DNA of 24,059 bases, from the NCBI GenBank assembly GCA_964522605.1, contig CAZFWV010000071.1:1-24059 (forward strand). Direction: 5' to 3'. This DNA comes from CAVZLD01 sp964522605 (GTDB lineage: Bacteria > Planctomycetota > Planctomycetia > Pirellulales > Pirellulaceae). The first letter of the stretch is position 1. Every line of letters begins with the position of its first letter. A program made the position numbers and the translations under genes. Below, piece after piece: positions 7,417 through 15,926 of the stretch. The notes under the pieces are model-generated. The model had not been told where the DNA came from and did no database searches. It was given only the letters and a program-made list of their open reading frames with translations.

Positions 7417-9624
7417 ATGACCGTGGAACGAACCGAACCCCAGTCCCCGGACGAGCAGCAGCAGGCACGTGAGCGGAGCCGAGTCCGATCGCGTCCTCCG
7501 CTGGAGATTCCGGGTTACGAGCCCCGACAATTTCTGGGTGCGGGAGCGTACGGAGAGGTTTGGGTCGCCATCGATCAGAACACGGGTCGTCGCGTCGCCA
7601 TCAAGTTCTACACGCATCAGGGGGGAGTCGATTTCGCACTGCTGGCGAGTGAGGTCGAAAAACTCGTCTTCCTGTCGGCCGACCGCTACGTCGTGCAATT
7701 ACTCGACGTCGGTTGGGATGCCAATCCACCGTACTACGTAATGGAGTACGTGGAGAACGGATCTCTGGAGGACTACCTGCAGGAGCACGGTCCGTTGCCG
7801 GTGGGCGAAGCGGTGGAGATGTTCCGCGAGGTCGCAACCGGCTTGCTTCGCTCGCACGGCAAAGGCGTGCTGCATTGCGATTTGAAGCCAGCCAACGTCC
7901 TGCTTGACCAAGAACACCAACCTCGACTGGCGGACTTCGGCCAGTCACGGCTTTCTTGCGATCAAACTCCGGCGCTCGGCACCCTGTTCTTCATGGCGCC
8001 AGAACAGGCGGACCTCGACGCAGTCCCAGATGCACGGTGGGACGTTTACGCGCTCGGCGCACTGCTGCATTGCATGTTGACCGGCGATCCGCCGCATCGC
8101 AGCTCGCAGGCAATTTCGCAGATCGATTCCACGCCCGATCTGAATCAGCGTCTCCAGTGGTATCGCGAACTGATTCGAGAAGCGCGTCCACCGGAACTTC
8201 ACCGACAGCGGAAAGATGTCGACCGCGCTTTGAGTGAGATTCTCCAACGGTGTCTGGCCGTCGACCCCGAAGAGCGTTATCCGACCGTCCAAAGCGTCCT
8301 TGAGGCACTCCGGGCTCGAGATATCCAGCGCGATCGACGGCCGCTCGTCATCCTGGGGCTGCTGGGCCCGCTATTGTTCCTGCTGGTCACCGCGATGTTC
8401 GCCTATCGCAGTTACTTGCACACCGTGGATAATTCCGATCGCTTGTTGCTGCGCCGTGCTGAGGAGAGCAACGGTTTTGCCGCCGATTTTGTCGCGGAGG
8501 CTGTTGCGCGGCGGATCGAAGGTTACTTTCGAGCGGTCGAGGAAGTCGCGTCACGTCCCGAACTGAAGAAACTCATCTTGCAGGTCGAAGAGGATCCTCA
8601 ACTGGCAGCGTTGCTGCGGGAACTGGCCCGCGAGGATCTTGCCGCGGATGCTCTCACCAAGTGGCGTGCCGAATTCTTGCTTCATCCGAACCGCCAATCG
8701 ATCGCTCAATGGGTCGGTCAATTACTCCAGCGACCGTATCGCCCCGAGGTCGCCAGCTGGTTCGTCACGAACGCCGAAGGGATTCACCTGGCGGCATCCT
8801 TCGATGTGGCGGCGGAAGCTTCCCCGGTCGGCGGGAACTTCTCGTACCGGACCTATTTCCATGGCGGCACAACCGACGAGCGCCCTGCGGATCACGGGCA
8901 TATTGAACAGACTCACCTGTCGACCGTTTTTCAAAGTACGGCCACAGGAACCTGGAAGGTCGCCATTTCCACGCCGGTGATGGAAGACGGTGCGTTCCTC
9001 GGCATCGTCGCCCTGACCGTCGAGCTTGGTCGCCTGGGCGAGATGCTGGGCGGCAGCGAAGGTGTCCGTCAATTCAATGTTCTGGTCGACGGTCGCGAAG
9101 GAGACAGCCGAGGTGTCATTCTGCAGCATCCCTTGTTCATGCACCTGTTGCAGCAACAAGGCTACCTCGATGCGGAATTCAGCACGGCCAAGGAATATCG
9201 CGTCCCGCTGGATCACTGGGGCGAAGAGCGTCTCTACGTGGACCCGCTGGGTCACCACCCACAGGGCCAAGCCTATCGGCGTCGCTGGATCGCCGCTAAA
9301 CGCCAAGTCCTGTTGGAGCCGGAGAAACGTCAGGCGGCCGGATCGAATGCGGCCCCGCAGGACACGGGACTGATCGTGATCGTTCAGGAAGACTACGACT
9401 TGGCCGCGGCGCCGATCTATAACCTGGGAAGATCTCTCGTTCGACAAGGCTTGTTGGCTTTCTCCGTCGTGATGTTGGTCGTCGGTGTCCTGTGGTACTT
9501 CGTGACTCGTGCGATTCGCGACCCGAACGAGACGCTCCGCCGACGCCAGGGAGGCCCTCGCTCGAATTCCACGACGCTGCACAACATGGAAACAATCGAG
9601 CTTCCGCCACGATTGCGGACTTGA
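7417..9624 (+). CDS. Receptor-type Hanks Ser/Thr protein kinase with Cache-like sensor
   Basis: A 735-aa membrane kinase. The kinase domain (about 34-300) has P-loop GAGAYGEV (41-48), ATP-binding Lys63 in VAIK, catalytic loop HCDLKPANV (153-161) with Asp155 and Asn160, DFG at 173-175 and APE at 194-196. TM1 follows at about 309-331 and TM2 at about 678-699, with roughly 345 extracytoplasmic residues between them. This outer region opens with a long helix and includes WFVTNAEGIHLAASFD and SYRTYFHGGT, then KVAISTPVMEDGAFLGIVALTVEL, which are PAS-fold features of double-Cache domains. I infer that it senses a small periplasmic ligand and phosphorylates cytoplasmic targets. The HRD motif is HCD, so the regulatory Arg is missing. 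It converges on the FG-GAP gene with 4 bp between stops. The ATG at 7417 has only a weak ribosome-binding site. Confidence 0.92.
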   Translation: MTVERTEPQSPDEQQQARERSRVRSRPPLEIPGYEPRQFLGAGAYGEVWVAIDQNTGRRVAIKFYTHQGGVDFALLASEVEKLVFLSADRYVVQLLDVGWDANPPYYVMEYVENGSLEDYLQEHGPLPVGEAVEMFREVATGLLRSHGKGVLHCDLKPANVLLDQEHQPRLADFGQSRLSCDQTPALGTLFFMAPEQADLDAVPDARWDVYALGALLHCMLTGDPPHRSSQAISQIDSTPDLNQRLQWYRELIREARPPELHRQRKDVDRALSEILQRCLAVDPEERYPTVQSVLEALRARDIQRDRRPLVILGLLGPLLFLLVTAMFAYRSYLHTVDNSDRLLLRRAEESNGFAADFVAEAVARRIEGYFRAVEEVASRPELKKLILQVEEDPQLAALLRELAREDLAADALTKWRAEFLLHPNRQSIAQWVGQLLQRPYRPEVASWFVTNAEGIHLAASFDVAAEASPVGGNFSYRTYFHGGTTDERPADHGHIEQTHLSTVFQSTATGTWKVAISTPVMEDGAFLGIVALTVELGRLGEMLGGSEGVRQFNVLVDGREGDSRGVILQHPLFMHLLQQQGYLDAEFSTAKEYRVPLDHWGEERLYVDPLGHHPQGQAYRRRWIAAKRQVLLEPEKRQAAGSNAAPQDTGLIVIVQEDYDLAAAPIYNLGRSLVRQGLLAFSVVMLVVGVLWYFVTRAIRDPNETLRRRQGGPRSNSTTLHNMETIELPPRLRT

Positions 9625-9628
9625 CGAA

Positions 9629-11350
9629 TCAAGGCGCATCCGACTGGTCGATCGTCAATACTTGATCGACAGAGAGATCTTTGAGCGTCTGCTCTTTCCC
9701 TCCCAGCCACTTGACGGTGATTTGATCAATTCGTTTGTGCGGACCGAGACCGAAATGCAGTCGCATCCCGTGGTGACTCTGGTAACCTCGTCCGCTGTGC
9801 ACCTCGTCGACCAGCGATAACGATCCGGCTTGCACGATCACCTGCGTCCCCACGCCGAAGTGATTGCAGCCTGAGCCACGCAAATGAATCTGAATCCAAT
9901 GGTTTTCCGGTGGGGTATCATTCCGCAGAATCGTGGGTTCTCGACGTGAATTCAGCACGACAACATCCAGGTCGCCATCGCCATCCAGGTCATCGATCGC
10001 CGCGCCTCGACTGCTGATTTTCACCTGCAGTCCATCACCCGCTTGGGCGGAAACATTCACAAACTTGCCCTTACCATTGTTCCGCAACAAGACATTGCGC
10101 GCCGCGTAGGATGTCGCGGCATCGAACAGCTCAACGTTATCGTACAGATGGCCGCACGCCACAAAGAGGTCGCGATGCCCATCATTATCGAAGTCAGCCA
10201 TTCCCAGGCCCCAGGTGACGTCGCGCAGCGTCCCCTCCCCCGCCCCGGTTAGCCGAGTGACGTCCTTAAACATCGCGTTGCCCGCATTCTTGTAGAGCGT
10301 CGCCAACTCCATCTGAAACGAGGTCGCATACACATCGATCAGTCCGTCATTATCAAAGTCTCCCGCATCGACACCCATCGTTGCCTGCGGTTTGCCGCTC
10401 AGGTCGTACGCCAGTCCGGTTAGTAAACCAATTTCCACGAAGTGACCCCGTCCATCGTTCCGGAAAAAGAAATTCCCCGCCACGTCGTTGCCAACCACGA
10501 TATCCGTGTCGCCGTCACGATCGAAATCGCAGCACACCATTCCCATGCCCGTCCCTTTTCGGGAGGCCACGCCCGATTCCGCGCTCACATCGGTAAATGT
10601 CCCGTCGCCATTGTTCCGATAGAGAGTATCCGAGGTCGGCGGAAAATCCATCGGTCCAACGTAGGCCGGGTGACCGCTGATCCGCGCCGTGCGGTTCTTT
10701 TCGAGAGTGAAATCAACGTAGTTCGCTACGTAAAGATCGAGATCTCCATCCGCATCCATGTCAAGAAAGCAGGTTCCCGCACCCACTTGCGAACCGTTCC
10801 CGACTCCGGCAACCTCCGTCACATCGGTGAACGTTCCGTCACCGTTGTTGCGATAGAACACGTTGGGTCCGAAATTGTTGATGTACAGATCCAGATCCCC
10901 ATCATTGTCGTAGTCGCCGGCCGCCACGCCCAAGCCGTGGCCGGTATCGCCCACACCGGCCTGGCTGGTGACGTCCGTGAACCGGAAACCTCCGTCGTTG
11001 CGATAGAGCGCATTGCGCGGCGGCGATTTGACCTTCATCCCAGGCAGCGCGGCGCCGTTGAGAAAGTAAACATCCTCGTCGCCATCTTGGTCGTAATCGA
11101 ATAGTGCCAATCCGGACGCCACGGTTTCCACGTAGTAACGTCGTCCGGAACTCCCGTCGGTATGCACGAAGCGGATACCACTGTCCGCCGTAACGTCGTG
11201 CATTCGAATCGGGCTTGCCGGTTCACCGGCTCGCGCTACCGGTTGCATCTGGGCGTCAGCACCGGAGAAGCACGCGAGGAGCGCGCATTGCGAGATCCGG
11301 AGGGTGAGGCTTCTGCCAAGCCAGAATCTGCCGGCCATTCCAGATTTCAT
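9629..11350 (-). CDS. Exported FG-GAP/VCBS repeat protein with ASPIC/UnbV C-terminus
   Basis: A 573-aa protein that is probably exported. The N-terminus has a basic region and a hydrophobic stretch ending in ADA at 31-33, a plausible signal-peptidase site; LLAC at 24-27 is also a possible lipobox. Seven calcium-loop motifs of the DxDxDGDxD type lie at about 85-93, 147-155, 198-206, 275-283, 331-339, 387-395 and 453-462, most followed by an LYRNNGDGTFTDV-like stretch; together they fit a beta-propeller of FG-GAP/VCBS blades. An ASPIC/UnbV domain (about 490-566) closes the protein, as in the CRTAC1 family. I chose the ATG at 11350, 7 bp after the TPR gene's stop; the frame continues upstream into that gene but is a shadow there. 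The function of bacterial CRTAC1-like proteins is not settled. Adhesion or calcium-dependent binding is an inference. Confidence 0.88.
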   Translation of the reverse strand: MKSGMAGRFWLGRSLTLRISQCALLACFSGADAQMQPVARAGEPASPIRMHDVTADSGIRFVHTDGSSGRRYYVETVASGLALFDYDQDGDEDVYFLNGAALPGMKVKSPPRNALYRNDGGFRFTDVTSQAGVGDTGHGLGVAAGDYDNDGDLDLYINNFGPNVFYRNNGDGTFTDVTEVAGVGNGSQVGAGTCFLDMDADGDLDLYVANYVDFTLEKNRTARISGHPAYVGPMDFPPTSDTLYRNNGDGTFTDVSAESGVASRKGTGMGMVCCDFDRDGDTDIVVGNDVAGNFFFRNDGRGHFVEIGLLTGLAYDLSGKPQATMGVDAGDFDNDGLIDVYATSFQMELATLYKNAGNAMFKDVTRLTGAGEGTLRDVTWGLGMADFDNDGHRDLFVACGHLYDNVELFDAATSYAARNVLLRNNGKGKFVNVSAQAGDGLQVKISSRGAAIDDLDGDGDLDVVVLNSRREPTILRNDTPPENHWIQIHLRGSGCNHFGVGTQVIVQAGSLSLVDEVHSGRGYQSHHGMRLHFGLGPHKRIDQITVKWLGGKEQTLKDLSVDQVLTIDQSDAP

Positions 11351-11357
11351 CACGTGT

Positions 11358-12878
11358 TCATCTCTTTCTCTGGAGCGACTCATAGATCCGACGATACTCC
11401 GGATTTCCGGGATCCAAGTGAACTGCCTGTTGCATCGCGTTGAGTGCCCCCTCCCGGTCACCATTCTTGGCGTAAAGACGGCCCAAGATCGCATACACGG
11501 GTGCCTCGGGGCTGAGTCGAAGTGCGGTACGGGCAAATTCAATCGCCTGGTCAAGGTTTTCGTCGGCCAGGAGATAACACTGCGCCAGGGCCCGATACCC
11601 GTCGGGGCGATTCGGCTCAAGTTGCACGACTTTGCGATAGGCATCTGCCGCCGCATCAAATCGTTTCAGGATCAAGTTCATGTTCCCGACATGGAAATAA
11701 TGGATGGCGCGTTCCGGCTCCAAGCGGGTCAGTTCCAATCGATATCGAAGCGATTCGGTAAACTTTTTCTGTTCCTGATAGAGAGCCGCGAGATAGTCGC
11801 GACAGCGCACGTTCTCGGGGCTGGCCGCTGCCGCACGAAGCCAAAGGCGCTCGGCTTCCTCCGGATTCTGCAGACTTTGATAAACGCGTCCGACATCCGA
11901 TAACGATTCCGCCAAACGGCTTCGCGACGCACCGGCGGCGTCGTAAGTGCGTAATGGATCACGACCGGCCTGCTGGCGCAGATTCTCCAGTTCCAGAAAT
12001 TTCTCCTGGTTCGCCTGCGCCTCCTCATTCTGCCCCAGCGCGGAACAACTTACGGCCAAACCGTAATACGCCTGGGCCAAGTCCGGCTGAATCGCCACGG
12101 CTTCCTGAAACTGCTGACGAGCCTTTTCATGTTCTTCCATCTGCTGGAGTGCCTGTCCGAGCACAAGTCGCACGTTGGGGTTGGTTCCCAAGTCCGTATC
12201 GAGAACGGCAAGCACCTCCGGAAGATCGCCTTGCTGCAACAGCGATTCGGCAAGGCGTGCGCGGGTCTCCAATGCGTTCGGTTGGAATTCGAGCGCGCGC
12301 CGGTACATCTCCACGGCCTGCGCAAGATCCCCTTTGCGAGAATAGGCTCGTCCCAGACTGTCATACAGGTCGGATCGTCTGGGATTCAGCTCCAAGCAGC
12401 GCCGCCACGTCGCGATCGCCTCATCAATGTTTCCCTGCTCGTGTAGAATCAGCCCCAACAAATAGACCGCATTCTGGTCATTCGGGTGGGCGGCGCCCAG
12501 GCGTTGCACTTCCTGAAGTTGCTCGCGGGCCATTGTCAGGGGCTCGTCAACCGTCGCTTCCTCGGGCGATCCGTCGACCTTTGCGGGATCGCCGGGTAGC
12601 TCGCTTTCCAGACGAGACGTCTCCGCGCGGGAATTCGTTGCGTCCGCATCTCCCAGCGGCACGGCGGCAGGCGGATCGCCTCTCAGCGCAAGCCTCTTAG
12701 GATCATTTCCCTCCGGGGATCGCCACCACACGGCAATCGCAGCCATCAGGATCATTCCGCACAGAAGCACCCCAACAACGACAATCCGCCGACGGGTGAC
12801 GCCGTCACCGTCTGAAGCCGATGGGGCAAGATCCTTGTCTGACATTGGTTGACGACGTGAGTTCTTCTTACGATTCAT
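11358..12878 (-). CDS. Membrane-anchored TPR-repeat protein
   Basis: A 506-aa protein with a basic N-terminus, one hydrophobic helix at about 31-52, a Pro/Asp/Ser-rich linker to about 110, and then TPR units across the rest (from about 133 to 500). Examples are NAVYLLGLILHEQGNIDEAI, LYDSLGRAYSRKGDLAQAVE and VYAILGRLYAKNGDREGALN. Repeats with prolines at helix ends (LEPNRPD, LSPEAP, LDPGNPE) are typical TPR. TPR arrays bind other proteins, so a scaffold on the outer face of the inner membrane is likely; that topology is inferred. Starts are uncertain: ATG 12878 and ATG 12845 both keep the helix, and neither has a clear Shine-Dalgarno. The 7-bp spacing to the FG-GAP gene argues for a two-gene operon in which the TPR may handle or anchor the exported partner. 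Confidence 0.85.
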   Translation of the reverse strand: MNRKKNSRRQPMSDKDLAPSASDGDGVTRRRIVVVGVLLCGMILMAAIAVWWRSPEGNDPKRLALRGDPPAAVPLGDADATNSRAETSRLESELPGDPAKVDGSPEEATVDEPLTMAREQLQEVQRLGAAHPNDQNAVYLLGLILHEQGNIDEAIATWRRCLELNPRRSDLYDSLGRAYSRKGDLAQAVEMYRRALEFQPNALETRARLAESLLQQGDLPEVLAVLDTDLGTNPNVRLVLGQALQQMEEHEKARQQFQEAVAIQPDLAQAYYGLAVSCSALGQNEEAQANQEKFLELENLRQQAGRDPLRTYDAAGASRSRLAESLSDVGRVYQSLQNPEEAERLWLRAAAASPENVRCRDYLAALYQEQKKFTESLRYRLELTRLEPERAIHYFHVGNMNLILKRFDAAADAYRKVVQLEPNRPDGYRALAQCYLLADENLDQAIEFARTALRLSPEAPVYAILGRLYAKNGDREGALNAMQQAVHLDPGNPEYRRIYESLQRKR

Positions 12879-13141
12879 CGTTCGGTCGGCGAAATCCTGA
12901 CGGAGGTTGGGTTTTCGGGGACCCTGCTTCCGCGAGGAAGTCGTGCCGTTTTTATTCAGTGCGGCGCGGTCAAAGATCCTGAGGAAGCAACGCGAAATCG
13001 ACAAATGCCGGACTTCCGTTGGTCGTCCTAGCTCATTGGCTGCGCCGCCGTCAATAGGTTGTTCGTTCCGCGGAACTTATGCACCCTCCCGCGCCGAAGG
13101 TCGAGCGGCTTTTAAGTTACTGGCTCATATGAGGTTAATAC

Positions 13142-13274
13142 ACCCTCCCGCTCGCGGGAGGGTCGGACGCGCAGCGGCCGGGGAGGGTCTTTCGTGAACG
13201 AACAACACGCGCCCAATGCGTTGCGCACTCCGCCCTCTCCAGGCCTACCGGCCTGACTCTCCCAGAGGGAGAGT
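13142..13274. repeat. Three successive hairpins, intergenic repeat element
   Basis: There are three separate perfect stems. Stem 1: ACCCTCCCG (13142-13150), loop CTCG, CGGGAGGGT (13155-13163). Stem 2: CAGGCC (13240-13245), loop TACC, GGCCTG (13250-13255). Stem 3: ACTCTCCC (13256-13263), loop AGA, GGGAGAGT (13267-13274). A further GGGAGGGTC at 13181-13189 repeats the right arm of stem 1. No T-run follows the stems, so they are not classical terminators. From memory, similar CCCTCCCG/CGGGAGGG words recur between genes in many planctomycete and other GC-rich genomes; I could not check this. Confidence 0.7.
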
Positions 13275-13462
13275 GAATTCTGTTCATAAACGCCTGCAAA
13301 ACCAACACTTCTCAACTGCACAACCTCCAAAGCAGGCAAGGACACGATCGGTAGTGGCGCTGCCAATGTAGCAGGATGGTCATCGGAAGTCCGTTGGCCG
13401 GCGATCCTTCGCCGTCTCCTTGAGAGACTCTGCTGGCGTAGGACTCGTCAGAATCCGTTCCA

Positions 13463-13489
13463 TTGTAATCACGAGGATCGGGGTATGAT
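13463..13489 (+). promoter_or_regulatory. Possible sigma-70-type promoter of the esterase gene
   Basis: TTGTAA (13463-13468) and TATGAT (13484-13489) are 15 bp apart, a little short of the ideal 17. Transcription from here would start near 13496-13498, giving a leader of about 60 nt before the ATG at 13556. That fits the inner start better than the ATG at 13499. Confidence 0.35.
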
Positions 13490-13544
13490 AATCCTATCAT
13501 GATGCTGCGTATCCGGGGCAGTTCCCGACCTGGATCTTTTCGTC

Positions 13545-13549
13545 TGAGG
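13545..13549 (+). promoter_or_regulatory. Shine-Dalgarno deciding the esterase start
   Basis: TGAGG lies 6 nt before the ATG at 13556. The earlier in-frame ATG at 13499 has only a distant G-run. This favours the shorter protein with a compact signal peptide. Confidence 0.55.
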
Positions 13550-13555
13550 CTCTTC

Positions 13556-14437
13556 ATGAATTGCATCCTGTTGCTATCGACGCTGCTTTTGGCAGACAGC
13601 CTGGGACCGGGCGACCATTCTCGACAACTGGTTGTAGACGACATCAAGCGATCGTACATCGTTCACGTCCCTCCTCAGTACCCAAGCCACCCCGCGATGC
13701 CGCTGGTGCTCGCCTTTCATGGCGCAGGGATGAATGGCAAGCTGATGAGCCAGTGGAGTCAGATGAACAAGAAGGCAGATCAGGCTGGCTTCATCGTCGT
13801 CTATCCCAACGGAACGGGGATCGCAGAACTGTTCCTCACATTTAACGTCGGACAGGGGAAAACCGATGAAGTGAAGTTTGTCGATCGACTGCTGGATGAC
13901 CTGAAATCCCAGTTTCAATTTGACACCCAGCGAGTCTACGCGACCGGGTATTCAAACGGCGGCATGCTCTGCTATGTGCTTGCCGCAGAACTTGCGCATC
14001 GAATCGTCGCGATCGCGCCCGTCGCGGCGATCTCCACAATCACGCCAACCGAGTTGCCACGTCCCGTTCCCGTCATTCACCTTCATGGCACGGAAGACAT
14101 GTGGGTCCGGTGGCAACCCGGGAACTCACACCGGTCCCATTTCCTCAGTGCGAGGTCGGTGCCCGAGACGATTCAACTATGGGCTGAACTGAACGGTTGC
14201 CCAACCACCCCGAAAATCACCCAGTTACCGAATCCGAAAGAGGACGGAACCTCGGTCCGACGGGAATACTACGGTCCGGGACGCGATTCCAGTGCCGTGG
14301 TTTTGATCGCGATTGAGGGAGGTGGGCATACCTGGCCTGGACAGCAGCCGGCCCTGGAGATCCTGGGGAAATCGACCGAGGACATTTCCGCGAATGACCT
14401 GATCTGGGACTTCTTTCAGCCGTACCGTCTGCCATAG
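13556..14437 (+). CDS. Secreted LpqC/PHB-depolymerase-type esterase
   Basis: An alpha/beta hydrolase of the LpqC (Esterase_phd) type; relatives cleave polyhydroxybutyrate, feruloyl or acetyl esters. In the 293-aa form, residues 1-14 are a short hydrophobic signal (MNCILLLSTLLLADS). The oxyanion region is AFHGAGMNG (53-61). The nucleophile elbow is ATGYSNGGM (129-137) with Ser133, the acid is probably Asp181 in HLHGTEDMWV, and the base is His258 in EGGGHTWPG. All three are in the expected order and spacing, so it should be active. If translation instead starts at 13499, a 19-residue Arg-rich extension precedes the signal. It stands alone on the plus strand, next to the minus-strand acyltransferase-like gene that converges on it across 69 bp. 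The substrate cannot be told from sequence. Confidence 0.86.
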   Translation: MNCILLLSTLLLADSLGPGDHSRQLVVDDIKRSYIVHVPPQYPSHPAMPLVLAFHGAGMNGKLMSQWSQMNKKADQAGFIVVYPNGTGIAELFLTFNVGQGKTDEVKFVDRLLDDLKSQFQFDTQRVYATGYSNGGMLCYVLAAELAHRIVAIAPVAAISTITPTELPRPVPVIHLHGTEDMWVRWQPGNSHRSHFLSARSVPETIQLWAELNGCPTTPKITQLPNPKEDGTSVRREYYGPGRDSSAVVLIAIEGGGHTWPGQQPALEILGKSTEDISANDLIWDFFQPYRLP

Positions 14438-14506
14438 ATCGCGTATCACTTAAATTCTCTCGATGTCGGAAGGCTGGTTCCCGAACGCCCAATACCGCGA
14501 AGCGAT

Positions 14507-15736
14507 TTACAGACGAATCACAATTTGCTGGCGTTCCAGGTAACGCAGGATTCGATCATTAAGGATGACGAACGCCAGTAAACCGATCAGGGCATACCAG
14601 ACGGGCGAATTGGCGGGCACGAGCGGCGTCACGGTTCGGAGGATCAGATGGTGCAGCGCAAAGGCCAGCAGCGCATTCTGCCCGAAGGTTCTCAACAGCC
14701 GTGACTGCAATCCCCAGGCATCGCATGCCTGCAGGAACAACGAGTAGGTCAGCAGCGAGAACCCGGTGGCAAAGAGAACAAACGGCGCACTCACCAGGCG
14801 TTTGCTCATCAGCCAATAGCTCCAGGGGCGATCCTCCGGAATCGGCATCAGAGGCGGCTCCGCCAGCAAATCAAACAGAGGACGCTGTTTCACTGCTGAC
14901 CAATCGGGCAGGACAGGTGAAGATGCGTAGCCCCGCTGCAGCATTGAATTCGGCACCGGTTCGTAGAGGCAACTGACGCAGTTGAGCAGATATCCTGCTC
15001 CACAACATACCGTCCCAATCGCCAAGAATCGGAAGGCCGCCTGGCTGGGACGGGCAATCCGGGAGACGATGTCGTAGGCAATCGTCCCGGCCAGCATCAC
15101 GACGCTCCAAGACAGAATCCCGAAGACTCCGCCATCCCAGCATCGAACACCGGTTGTTCCCATCCACTGATCCAGTCCATTCGGTAATCCCAAGACAAAG
15201 GCGAAATTGAACGCGTAGGAAATCACGATGTGCACCAGCAGGAAAAGCACCATCGCGATCGCGCGTACCGGGATACTCCGATCGATGAGCGGAAGCAAAC
15301 ATATCTGCGTCACGCCAATGATCGCGAGAACTTCCCAGAGATTGGCCTTGAACAGTCGGGCCAGGAACTGTCCCCACATCTGCGCATCAAGCACATGCCA
15401 ATCGGCGAATTGAAGGCCCACGCCTGACAAGATCACGGAGATGACGACGAGAGCCGCGCTGCGCCGCACATAACCGAGCATCGTGCTGCGGCGGTCCTGC
15501 CGACCAATCCGTCGCAGCCAGGTCAGGCGAAAAGCGAAACCAACGGCAAACAGAAACCCAGGCAAGACGGAATCGGCATAGCTGAAATACGTGTTATGGT
15601 GTTTCAGAACGTGCGGAGTTACTTCCAAATGGGCCAAGAAGTTCACCACAAGCATGCCTAGCACGCAGTATCCGCGAAACTGGTCGAGCGAATGGATCCG
15701 CCCAACAGCAACAGTCCCCGACACGCGATCACTCAT
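14507..15736 (-). CDS. Multi-pass membrane protein, DUF5009/HGSNAT-like acyltransferase family (copy A)
   Basis: A 409-aa integral membrane protein with about ten hydrophobic segments. The N-terminal signature HSLDQFRGYCVLGMLVVNFL (15-34) is the SLDxFRG motif of the DUF5009/heparan-alpha-glucosaminide N-acetyltransferase group, whose characterised members move acetyl groups across a membrane onto sugars. Further shared stretches are SYADSVLPGFLFAVGFAFRL, WSYWLMSKR and FALHHL, the last offering a His in a late helix. The ATG at 15736 has GTGAGG 4 nt upstream. It is clearly paralogous to the 16740-17978 protein, which has the same motifs in the same order. It is divergent from the SDR gene across about 190 bp. 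Acetyl transfer to a cell-surface sugar is an inference from family membership; the acceptor is unknown. Confidence 0.8.
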   Translation of the reverse strand: MSDRVSGTVAVGRIHSLDQFRGYCVLGMLVVNFLAHLEVTPHVLKHHNTYFSYADSVLPGFLFAVGFAFRLTWLRRIGRQDRRSTMLGYVRRSAALVVISVILSGVGLQFADWHVLDAQMWGQFLARLFKANLWEVLAIIGVTQICLLPLIDRSIPVRAIAMVLFLLVHIVISYAFNFAFVLGLPNGLDQWMGTTGVRCWDGGVFGILSWSVVMLAGTIAYDIVSRIARPSQAAFRFLAIGTVCCGAGYLLNCVSCLYEPVPNSMLQRGYASSPVLPDWSAVKQRPLFDLLAEPPLMPIPEDRPWSYWLMSKRLVSAPFVLFATGFSLLTYSLFLQACDAWGLQSRLLRTFGQNALLAFALHHLILRTVTPLVPANSPVWYALIGLLAFVILNDRILRYLERQQIVIRL

Positions 15737-15915
15737 ACGGCCTCACCCGGAAGCAGCACGCGGTAACTACCTCAACCCAGCATCCCATGTAAGCCTGTTG
15801 CGCCTCACCGGACGGTTGGGGAACATACCACAGCCCGCGTCGCGAATCTAGCCATACGCGTTGCGGCACGTGTAACGAACTGTCAAAATGCACCGTCCCC
15901 TGAAACCGCAAAATC

Positions 15916-15920
15916 GGGAG
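15916..15920 (+). promoter_or_regulatory. Shine-Dalgarno deciding the SDR start
   Basis: GGGAG lies 6 nt before the ATG at 15927. The in-frame ATG at 15888 lacks such a site and would add 13 residues before the conserved fold. Confidence 0.6.
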
Positions 15921-15926
15921 TCGAAG

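Larger units (their letters stand above)
12879..13555. other. Gene-poor stretch of about 680 bp between the TPR and esterase genes
   Basis: I find no convincing coding region on either strand here. It holds the cluster of hairpins at 13142-13274, a single CACCCTCCCGC word at 13083-13092 that matches the arm of the first hairpin, and a probable promoter for the esterase near 13463-13489. The segments 12879-13080 and 13275-13460 show nothing I can name. Confidence 0.6.

Noticed and set aside
8722..9639. Minus-strand 305-codon frame inside the receptor kinase
   Set aside because: Antisense to the Cache-like region, no recognisable domain or ribosome-binding site; GC-rich third positions commonly keep such frames open.
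10442..11104. Plus-strand 220-codon frame with repeated motifs
   Set aside because: The repetition is the reverse image of the DxDxDG calcium-loop codons of the FG-GAP gene.
11954..12700. Plus-strand 248-codon frame antisense to the TPR gene
   Set aside because: Pro/Arg/Ser-rich shadow; the TPR repeats on the minus strand explain the coding signal.
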